NCBI RefSeq assembly: GCF_900100735.1
Contig: NZ_FNCJ01000005.1
Location: 62,001 to 126,000, forward strand
Reading direction: 5' to 3'
Source: Paraburkholderia phenazinium
GTDB taxonomy: Bacteria; Pseudomonadota; Gammaproteobacteria; Burkholderiales; Burkholderiaceae
DNA length: 64,000 nucleotides
The notes under the pieces are model-generated. The model saw only the letters and a program-made list of their open reading frames with translations, ran no database searches and was not told the DNA's origin. Every line of letters begins with the position of its first letter. The stretch's first letter is position 1. Of this stretch, positions 9,060-16,103 are shown in pieces. Both the position numbers and the translations under genes were made by a program.

Positions 9060-10694
9060 ATGAGCAGGATGAGTTTGAATCGCAAGCTGTGGCTGTCGCT
9101 CGCGCTGGTTTGGCTGGGACTGCTCGGCGTCGGGCTATGGAGCGCGATCGAAACGCGCAGCACCATGCTGGCCGAACGCAAGGCCGGCATGGTGAATCTG
9201 GTTGAAGCAGCGCAGGGCGTGGTGAACGGCTATTACGCTTTATCGCAGGCCGGCAAACTGAGTGAGGCCGACGCACAACGCGAAGCGCTGGCTCGTCTTG
9301 CCAGCATGCGCTACGGCGAGTCCGGTTACCTGTTCGTGATGGACTCGAAGCCGGTCGTGCTGATGCATCCAACGCTGCCGCAGATGGTCGGCAAGCCGGT
9401 GGGCGACTTCAAGGATCCGGACGGCAAGCTGCTGTACGTCACCATTGTGGACGCAGCGAAGGCAGACGGTCACGGCTTCGCGGAGTACCGCGGGCGCCTG
9501 CCGCATAGCGAAACCGCGGTGCCGAAGATCAGCTATGTGGTGCGCTTTGCCCCGTGGGACTGGAATATCACCAGCGGCGTGTTCATCAAGGATATCGATA
9601 CGACGTACTACGAAACACTGCTGGGTCACCTGTTCGTTGTCCTCGTGATCGGCGCGGTGATTTCGCTGGCGATGATCCTGATCATCCGCAACGTGCGCGC
9701 GAGCCTCGGCGGTGAACCCGAGCAGGCCGCGCAACTCGCGACCCATATTGCGAAGGGCGATCTGACCCAGGCGGTCGAGGTGCGTGTCAACGATTCCAGC
9801 AGCATGATGGCGGCGATGCGCGAGATGCAAGACCGCTTGCAGAGGACGATCGGTGAGATTCGCCGTTCCTCGGAGCAGATCGCCTCGGCCACGCAGCAAA
9901 TTGCGGCGGGCAACAACGATCTGTCGCAGCGCACCGAGCAGCAGGCCGCGTCGTTGCAGGAGACGGCCGCCAGCATGGAGCAGCTCACCGCCACGGTAAA
10001 GCAGAACGCCGACAACGCGCGCCAGGCGAGCGGCCTTGCGCATAACGCGTCGGACATCGCGACCAAGGGCAATGAAGTGGTGAGTCGCGTGATCGGCACG
10101 ATGGGCGAGATCAACGATAGCTCGCGGCAGATTGCAGATATCATCGGCGTGATCGAAGGCATTGCGTTCCAGACCAATATCCTCGCGCTGAACGCAGCGG
10201 TCGAAGCCGCACGCGCCGGCGAACAAGGGCGCGGTTTCGCGGTCGTGGCCGGTGAGGTGCGCAGCCTCGCGCAACGCTCGGCGACGGCGGCTAAAGAGAT
10301 CAAGCTGCTGATCGGCGCCTCGGTGGAGCGGGTCAACAACGGCTCGACGCTGGTCGAGCAGGCTGGCGCCACGATGGGCGAGATCCTCCAGGCCGTGCGC
10401 CGGGTGACCGACATCATGGGTGAGATCGCGGCGGCATCCGAAGAGCAGAGCAGCGGCATCTCGCAGGTGGGCCTCGCGGTGACGCAGATGGACGAGGTAA
10501 CGCAGCAAAACGCGGCGCTGGTGGAGCAGGCCGCGGCGGCCGCGGCTTCGCTGCAGGACCAGGCGGCGCGCCTGCGCGAGACGGTGAGCGCGTTCCGGGT
10601 GAACGGACATGATGCGGCGGATGAGCCGTCTGCTGCTGCGGCCATGCGCCGGCTCAAGCCGGCGCGGCCGGCGGCGGCTGCTTCGGCTGGATAA
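9060..10694 (+). CDS. Methyl-accepting chemotaxis protein, single-Cache type
   Basis: Chemoreceptor of 544 residues from the ATG at 9060. Order: N-terminal membrane helix (about 10-28); periplasmic single-Cache domain with [22 protein letters not shown] and [14 protein letters not shown]; second membrane helix (about 185-210); HAMP; long cytoplasmic signalling coiled coil. The hairpin tip includes [20 protein letters not shown], the CheA/CheW contact region. Single-Cache receptors often bind small carboxylates, but the ligand cannot be read here. It is monocistronic, with no che genes nearby. Confidence 0.93.
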   Translation: MSRMSLNRKLWLSLALVWLGLLGVGLWSAIETRSTMLAERKAGMVNLVEAAQGVVNGYYALSQAGKLSEADAQREALARLASMRYGESGYLFVMDSKPVVLMHPTLPQMVGKPVGDFKDPDGKLLYVTIVDAAKADGHGFAEYRGRLPHSETAVPKISYVVRFAPWDWNITSGVFIKDIDTTYYETLLGHLFVVLVIGAVISLAMILIIRNVRASLGGEPEQAAQLATHIAKGDLTQAVEVRVNDSSSMMAAMREMQDRLQRTIGEIRRSSEQIASATQQIAAGNNDLSQRTEQQAASLQETAASMEQLTATVKQNADNARQASGLAHNASDIATKGNEVVSRVIGTMGEINDSSRQIADIIGVIEGIAFQTNILALNAAVEAARAGEQGRGFAVVAGEVRSLAQRSATAAKEIKLLIGASVERVNNGSTLVEQAGATMGEILQAVRRVTDIMGEIAAASEEQSSGISQVGLAVTQMDEVTQQNAALVEQAAAAAASLQDQAARLRETVSAFRVNGHDAADEPSAAAAMRRLKPARPAAAASAG

Positions 10695-10864
10695 GCGCTT
10701 GCCGGGCTGCCCCACGCACCGCGCTGGGGCATACCCATATGAGAACCCGATATTTCACATTGCACCGGGCGTATGAGACCATTTGCAGTCCAGTTGGCGA
10801 CGCGCACAACGCGCTGCCAGCTCTACACCCGAATCTGACACCGATCAGAAATAGCGAGAACTAC

Positions 10865-11677
10865 ATGCAGCGCAGAAACATCCTGAAAGCCCTCTCCGCC
10901 GTGGTTGCTACCGCCGCGTTCGCCACCAGCTTCGGCGCCCAAGCCGACGACAAGGTCATCAAGGTCGGCACGATCAGCGGTCCCGACGCGCAAATCTGGG
11001 CCGTAGCCCAGAAAGTGGCGCAGCGCGAAGGCCTGAACGTGAAGGTCATCGAATTCAACGACTACGTGCAACCGAACGCCGCACTCGACGCCGGCGATCT
11101 GGACGCCAACAGCTTCCAGCACCAGCCGTACCTCGACAGCCAGATCAAGCAGCGCGGCTACAAGATCGTCAGCGCCGGCCTGACCTACATTTCGCCGCTC
11201 GGCATCTACTCGAAGAAGTTCAAGTCGGTGAAGGATCTGCCGCAGAGCGCGAAGGTCGCGGTGCCGAACGACCCGTCCAATGAGAACCGCGCGCTGCTGT
11301 TGCTGCAGGCGCAAGGCCTCCTCAAGCTGAAGGCCGGCGCTGGCACGAACGGAAACAACGCGACGCCGCTCGACATCGCGGACAATCCGAAGAAGCTGAA
11401 GCTGATCGAACTGGACGCCGCACAACTGCCGCGCTCGCTGTCGGACGTCGACGCGGCTGCGATCAACACCAACTACGCGCTTGCTGGCGGTCTGCAGCCG
11501 ACCAAGGACGCGATCGCGCTCGAGGACATCCACAGCCCGTACGCGAACCTGATCGCCGTGCGTATCCAGGACAAGGACAAACCGTGGGTGAAGAAGCTGG
11601 TTGCTGCATACGAGTCGGAAGATGTGCGCCAGTTCATCAAGACCCAGTTTAAGGGTGCGGTGGTGCCGTCGTTCTAA
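10865..11677 (+). CDS. MetQ/NlpA-type ABC transporter substrate-binding protein
   Basis: Periplasmic binding protein of 270 residues in the MetQ/NlpA family, whose members bind methionine or related amino acids. The mature part begins DDKVIKVGTISGPDAQIW; family segments include NSFQHQPYLD, TYISPLGIYSKK and VPNDPSNENRALLLLQ. The signal peptide (MQRRNILKALSA...GAQA) has an AxA-like cleavage site and no lipobox cysteine, so it is probably soluble rather than a lipoprotein; RRNILK resembles a weak Tat motif. No MetN or MetI gene is adjacent, so its permease is elsewhere. Confidence 0.88.
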   Translation: MQRRNILKALSAVVATAAFATSFGAQADDKVIKVGTISGPDAQIWAVAQKVAQREGLNVKVIEFNDYVQPNAALDAGDLDANSFQHQPYLDSQIKQRGYKIVSAGLTYISPLGIYSKKFKSVKDLPQSAKVAVPNDPSNENRALLLLQAQGLLKLKAGAGTNGNNATPLDIADNPKKLKLIELDAAQLPRSLSDVDAAAINTNYALAGGLQPTKDAIALEDIHSPYANLIAVRIQDKDKPWVKKLVAAYESEDVRQFIKTQFKGAVVPSF

Positions 11678-11716
11678 GCGAACCGCCCTTGCCCGGATGA
11701 CGGGCCGAAATGCGAA

Positions 11717-11749
11717 GCGCCATGGGAGCCCATCCCATGGCGCTTTTTT
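11717..11749 (+). terminator. Intrinsic terminator after the MetQ-type gene
   Basis: GCGCCATGGGA (11717-11727) pairs perfectly with TCCCATGGCGC (11733-11743) across a 5-base loop, followed by TTTTTT. Confidence 0.92.
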
Positions 11750-11811
11750 GTTGCCCGCGTGGTGCGTTTCGCTAACCACTGCGCACGTAACAACGTGCCG
11801 CCTGGCGGCCG

Positions 11812-12774
11812 CTACAGATCGCGCTCCCATCGCTCCACCGTCAACGCGTGACCGAAACGCATCTCCGGTGTCGCACTCGCGCAGACAAAGCCCGCGCGCT
11901 CGCAGAGCCGCCGCGACTCGCCGAGCGTCGCTACCGTCGACAGCGTGATCCTGGTGTAGCCCGCACGCCTGGCAAAGCGCACGCACTCGTCGACCAGTTG
12001 CGTGCCGATGCCGAGCCGGCGCATGTCGGGCTCGATATACAGCAGCCTGATTCGCGCGACCGTAGCCGAGATGCCGGCCACCAGCGCCGAACCGACGATG
12101 GCATTGTCCTGTTCGGCAATCCAGCAGGTCTCGCGCACCGGATCGTGATGCTGGGTGAAATCGGCGACGGTCTTCGCGAGCAGTCCTTCGAAGGTGTGAT
12201 CCCAGCCGTGTTCGCTCGCCAACAGCAGCGCCTGCCGGTGCACCAGCCAGCCATACTCGCCCGCGCGCGGTGCGCGCAGCGTAATGATGCCGCGGCGCGG
12301 CTGATCGTCGAGCAGCCGTTCGACGAGCTTCATGGCGCCGATCAAGGTCTCCTGCGCATTCACGGCGAGCCGCTCCAGCACCGACAGCACTTCGTCGATG
12401 GCGGCGGTGTCGAGCGGTTCGTAGGCGGCGTGTCCCTGATCGGTGAGGGCGATCAGCGATTGCCGCGCGTCGCTCTCCGACGGCCGGCGGGTGATCAGGT
12501 TGCGGCGCTCGAAGCTCGTGAGCAGGCGGCTCAGATAGCCGCTGTCGAGCCCCAGATTGCGAGCGAGGACGGTGGCGGTCTGCGCGCGCCCGCGAGCCAG
12601 TTCGTGCAGCACGCGCACTTCGGTCAGCGAGAACGGGCTCTTTTGCAGACGCTCGTGCAGTGCGCCGATGTGTTTCGTGTAGAAGCGATTGAAGTGGCGA
12701 ACGGCCTCAGCGCGCCGCAGCGCTGCGGAATCAGTCAACGTACGGCTCCCCTGAGGTTCTTGTGGGTATGACAC
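11812..12774 (-). CDS. MarR-type HTH regulator fused to a GNAT acetyltransferase
   Basis: A 320-residue two-domain protein. Residues about 10-150 form a MarR winged helix (VRVLHELARGRAQTATVLAR, then SRLLTSFERRNLITRRPSESD). Residues about 165-320 form a GNAT fold with the acetyl-CoA loop RRLGIGTQL and a C-terminal FVCAS/MRFGH segment. Such MarR-GNAT fusions are a recurring family of unclear substrate. The GTG at 12774 is the chosen start, and a 19-base inverted repeat lies 8 bases upstream, fitting autoregulation. Function beyond this is unknown. Confidence 0.88.
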   Translation of the reverse strand: MSYPQEPQGSRTLTDSAALRRAEAVRHFNRFYTKHIGALHERLQKSPFSLTEVRVLHELARGRAQTATVLARNLGLDSGYLSRLLTSFERRNLITRRPSESDARQSLIALTDQGHAAYEPLDTAAIDEVLSVLERLAVNAQETLIGAMKLVERLLDDQPRRGIITLRAPRAGEYGWLVHRQALLLASEHGWDHTFEGLLAKTVADFTQHHDPVRETCWIAEQDNAIVGSALVAGISATVARIRLLYIEPDMRRLGIGTQLVDECVRFARRAGYTRITLSTVATLGESRRLCERAGFVCASATPEMRFGHALTVERWERDL

Positions 12775-12781
12775 AGCATTC

Positions 12782-12800
12782 TATTGGATGCCATCCTATA
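12782..12800. promoter_or_regulatory. Inverted repeat upstream of the MarR-GNAT gene (candidate operator)
   Basis: TAT-T-GGATG-C-CATCC-T-ATA is a 19-base palindrome centred on 12791 with a single mismatched pair. It lies immediately upstream of the GTG start and overlaps a TATATA that could serve as the -10 on the minus strand. Size and form fit a MarR-type operator. Candidate only. Confidence 0.55.
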
Positions 12801-13039
12801 TAAAAACGGTAAAACCTGCGCTGGAGCCGCCCTCACCGATATTGATATTACAAAAGTAGCGTGGCAGGGTAGCTGGCTCCGTGCGGTAGCGAACCAGTGG
12901 TTCTCTACCGGGCCCGAAACTCTCTCAAATACGGGTAAATACCGATCACCGAAAACCCTCGAAAAATCCTCTCGGAATCGCTGGACTCCCTTTTCCATCA
13001 AGGCTTTGTGGCCAGTCAACAAGGCATGGAACAACTTCA

Positions 13040-13067
13040 TTGACTGGTATTATTGTGGTTATATAAT
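13040..13067 (+). promoter_or_regulatory. Sigma-70 promoter and candidate operator of the nag operon
   Basis: TTGACT (13040-13045) and TATAAT (13062-13067) are separated by 16 bases, close to consensus. Between and across them lies a direct repeat, TGGTATTAT (13045-13053) and TGGTTATAT (13056-13064), with an 11-base period, about one helical turn. This would place regulator binding on top of the RNA polymerase site. Binding by the GntR protein encoded 50 bases downstream is inferred. Confidence 0.75.
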
Positions 13068-13116
13068 GGGCTCTCATTTCGCAGCCCATGCTCTTCCTTT
13101 CGACCCACCCGAGCCC

Positions 13117-13851
13117 ATGGAAACACGCTGGTCCGCATTGATGCCTGACGCTCGTAACGTCACGCCGCTCTATCTGCAACTCGCGCGCAACCTGGCCACT
13201 GCGATTCACTGTGGTGTATGGTCGGCGGGCGAAGCGCTGCCGTCGGAGCGCACGTTGTCGGATGCGATCGGCGTGTCGCGTATCACCGCGCGCAAGGCGA
13301 TCGAGTTGCTGGTGGAGCAAGGTCTGATCCGGCGGGCTCGGGGCGCGGGCAGCTTCATTACGCCGCGCGTCGAAGATCCGCTGTCGCGGCTCACCGGCTT
13401 TACCAAGAAGATGCAGCAGCGGGGCTTTCGTCCCGACTCGGTCTGGCTCGAGCGCGGCATCCGCGCCGCCAATCGCGACGAACTGGTGCATCTGGGCTTG
13501 TCGCCGGGTGCGGCGGTGACGAGCCTGCGGCGCTTGCGCCGCGCGGACGGCATCGTGATGGCGGTGGAACACTCGGCGCTGCCGGCTGCGATCGTGCCGG
13601 ACCCGCACGCGATTGGCGTGTCGCTCTACAGCTATCTGGAGCAGCGTGGCATGGCGGTGGTGCGTGCGCTGCAGCACTTTCGGGCCGTCAACGCGACGAG
13701 CGAGATTGCCTCGCTGATGGACATCGAGCCGCGCTCGGCGCTGCTGGTGATCACGCGTATCGGCTATAGCGCCGACCAGCGGGCGATTGAATTGACGGAC
13801 ACCTACTGCCGGGACGATTACTACGACTTTGTCGCCGAACTGCGCCAGTAA
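13117..13851 (+). CDS. GntR/HutC-family regulator of N-acetylglucosamine use (NagR/NagQ-like)
   Basis: A 244-residue transcription factor: N-terminal GntR winged helix (VTPLYLQLARNLATAIHCG, GEALPSERTLSDAIGVSRIT, ARKAIELLVEQGLI) and a C-terminal UTRA effector domain (about 95-240). The ATG at 13117 is chosen because a near-consensus promoter ends at 13067, so the longer open frame to 12784 is upstream DNA. It heads the nag operon, with nagA 109 bases downstream. Relatives sense GlcN6P or GlcNAc6P; that ligand is inferred here. Confidence 0.88.
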   Translation: METRWSALMPDARNVTPLYLQLARNLATAIHCGVWSAGEALPSERTLSDAIGVSRITARKAIELLVEQGLIRRARGAGSFITPRVEDPLSRLTGFTKKMQQRGFRPDSVWLERGIRAANRDELVHLGLSPGAAVTSLRRLRRADGIVMAVEHSALPAAIVPDPHAIGVSLYSYLEQRGMAVVRALQHFRAVNATSEIASLMDIEPRSALLVITRIGYSADQRAIELTDTYCRDDYYDFVAELRQ

Positions 13852-13960
13852 CGCGACAAACGTAACCTAACAGGCGCGCCGCAACAACGGTGCAACCCTC
13901 GCGCAACGCGGCACGGCGCGAATCAGTGACGTATCGCACTACGTATTATCAGAGAGACTC

Positions 13961-15064
13961 ATGCTGACCGGGAACATACTCACCACCGATGGGTGGATTT
14001 ACGGCACGCTCGAATACGAAAACGGCCGCATCACGTCGCTCACAGGTGAGCGCGTCGACCCGTCCACCAACGACGCGCCCTACATCCTGCCGGGCTTTAT
14101 CGATCTGCACGTGCACGGCGGCGGCGGCGCCGACGTGATGGAAGCGGGCGACGCGATCGAGACGATCACGCGCACGCATGCCCGCTTCGGCACCACCAGC
14201 CTGCTTGCCACCACCATGACGGCGCCGCGCGAAGAGCTGATGAACGTGGTGGCGAATCTCGGCGACGTGGCCCGGGTGCGCACACCAGGCGGCTCGCGCG
14301 TGCTGGGTGTTCACCTCGAAGGCCCGTATATCAACCCGGGCAAACTCGGTGCGCAGCCGGACGCCGCCGTATCTGCGGTGCTCGACGAAGTGCTGAAGTA
14401 TCTGTCCATCGCGCCGATTCGCGTCGTGACGATCGCGCCGGAAATCTCCGGCCATATGGACATCATTTCCGAAATCGCGGCGCGTGGCGTGCGTGTGCAG
14501 CTCGGCCATTCGCTCGGCACCTACGACGACGCAGTCGCGGCGCTCAAGCATGGCGCGTGCGGCTTCACCCATCTGTTTAACGCCATGTCGCCGCTGCATC
14601 ACCGCAATCCCGGCATGGTTGGCGCGGCGCTCGCGCACGCTGAATTCGCCGAGATCATCCCCGACCTGCTGCACGTTCACCCGGGCGCGATTCGCGCAGC
14701 GATGCGGGCGATTCCGCGTGTCTACGTGGTGACCGACAGCACCTCGGCCACCGGCATGCCCGACGGCGAATACCGCCTCGGCAGCCAGCATGTCACCAAG
14801 TGCCTGGGCGGCGTGCGTCTTGCCGACGGCACGCTCGCCGGCAGCACCCTGACGATGGATCAGGCGCTGCGCAATCTGGTTTCGCTCGGCCTGCCGATGG
14901 CCGACGTTTCAAATCGTCTGTCGCGCTACGCCGCCGACTATCTCGGCATCGAAGACCGCGGCCGCATCGCGCGCGGTGCGTGGGCCGATATCGTCGTGTT
15001 CGATCGTGAACTGGCGCTGAGCGCGACTTACGTCGAAGGAGAATCAATTGTCGAATATGCTTAA
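13961..15064 (+). CDS. nagA: N-acetylglucosamine-6-phosphate deacetylase
   Basis: Amidohydrolase that converts GlcNAc6P to GlcN6P and acetate in the cytoplasm. The 367 residues show the metal motif DLHVHGGGGAD, the LEGPYINPGKLGA segment with the conserved Glu, GHSLGTYDDAVAALKHGACG, HLFNAMSPLHHRNPG and the catalytic Asp in VTDSTSATG. It overlaps the next gene by 17 bases, so translation is probably coupled. It is the second gene of the nag operon. Confidence 0.96.
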   Translation: MLTGNILTTDGWIYGTLEYENGRITSLTGERVDPSTNDAPYILPGFIDLHVHGGGGADVMEAGDAIETITRTHARFGTTSLLATTMTAPREELMNVVANLGDVARVRTPGGSRVLGVHLEGPYINPGKLGAQPDAAVSAVLDEVLKYLSIAPIRVVTIAPEISGHMDIISEIAARGVRVQLGHSLGTYDDAVAALKHGACGFTHLFNAMSPLHHRNPGMVGAALAHAEFAEIIPDLLHVHPGAIRAAMRAIPRVYVVTDSTSATGMPDGEYRLGSQHVTKCLGGVRLADGTLAGSTLTMDQALRNLVSLGLPMADVSNRLSRYAADYLGIEDRGRIARGAWADIVVFDRELALSATYVEGESIVEYA

Positions 15065-16064
15065 CGAAGCGCTGGCGTCCGCCGAAACGGTCGCCGCGCA
15101 ACTTGCCGATACCTCGCGCGTCCAGGCGCTGGCGGCCAAACTCGCGGAGCAGCCGCGGCACGTCGCCTTGACGGTGGCGCGCGGTAGTTCGGACCACGCC
15201 GCGAGTTATTTCGCAAGCCTCACCATGAGCCGCATCGGCGTGCCGGTCGCATCGTTGCCGATGTCGGTGGCGACGCTGCAGCAGGCGCCGCTGAAGGTGC
15301 GCGATCAACTGGCGCTCGCTTTCTCGCAGTCCGGCAAGAGTCCGGATCTGGTCGGCACGATGGTTGCGCTGCGCGAAGCCGGTGCGCTGACGGTGGCGGC
15401 GGTGAACGCGCCGCAATCGCCGCTGGCCGATGCCTGCGAATGGCATCTGCCGCTCGTCGCCGGTCCTGAGCTGAGCGTGGCGGCGACCAAAAGCTATATC
15501 GCGATGCTGTCGATTTCCGCGCAACTGGTCGCCCACTGGCAGCAGGACAACGAGTTGCTCGGCGCGCTGAACAGTTTGCCCGATGCCCTGCGTAGCGCCG
15601 GCAGGCTCGACTGGAGCCAGGCCGTCGAAGAACTGCGCGGTGTCGAGCGCATGATCGTGATTGGCCGGGGTCTCGGTCTCGCAATTGCCCAGGAAGCGGC
15701 GCTCAAGCTCAAGGAAACCTCGGGCATCCAGGCCGAGGCGTTTTCGAGCGCGGAAGTGCGCCATGGTCCGATGGAGTTGATCGATCGCGACTACCCGCTG
15801 CTCGTGTTCGCCCCGCGCGGCCCGGAGCAAGCCGGTCTGATCCAGCTTGCCCGCGACATGCAGGCGCGCGGCGCCCGCGTGCTGCTCGCTGCGCCGCAAG
15901 ACGTGCCTGAAGCCAGCTTGCCGCTCGTTACGACGGCCCATGCGGCGCTCGATCCGATTGCCGCGATTCTTTCCTTTTACGTGATGGCTGCGGGTCTTGC
16001 TGCCGCACGCGGACGCAATCCCGATGCGCCGCGCCATCTGAATAAAGTCACCGAAACTCACTGA
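15048..16064 (+). CDS. SIS-domain glucosamine-6-phosphate deaminase (NagB-II type)
   Basis: A 338-residue protein with two SIS domains, related to the isomerase half of GlmS and to AgaS. Motifs: ARGSSDHAASYFASLT, AFSQSGKSPDLVGTM, TKSYIAML, and SAEVRHGPMELI. In operons lacking classical nagB this family converts GlcN6P to fructose-6-phosphate and ammonia. The TTG at 15048 is chosen: AAGGAG at 15036-15041 is 6 bases upstream of it but 15 from the alternative ATG at 15057. It overlaps nagA and precedes the fused PTS gene. Confidence 0.87.
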   Translation: MSNMLNEALASAETVAAQLADTSRVQALAAKLAEQPRHVALTVARGSSDHAASYFASLTMSRIGVPVASLPMSVATLQQAPLKVRDQLALAFSQSGKSPDLVGTMVALREAGALTVAAVNAPQSPLADACEWHLPLVAGPELSVAATKSYIAMLSISAQLVAHWQQDNELLGALNSLPDALRSAGRLDWSQAVEELRGVERMIVIGRGLGLAIAQEAALKLKETSGIQAEAFSSAEVRHGPMELIDRDYPLLVFAPRGPEQAGLIQLARDMQARGARVLLAAPQDVPEASLPLVTTAHAALDPIAAILSFYVMAAGLAAARGRNPDAPRHLNKVTETH

Positions 16065-16103
16065 TCGAGAAATCAGATGCGACGTGTCGAGGAGTCCCGC
16101 TTG

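Noticed and set aside
12784..13116. In-frame N-terminal extension of the GntR regulator by about 110 codons
   Set aside because: A TTGACT-N16-TATAAT promoter lies inside it, the stretch is AT-rich and the extension has no domain. The ATG at 13117 fits the family.
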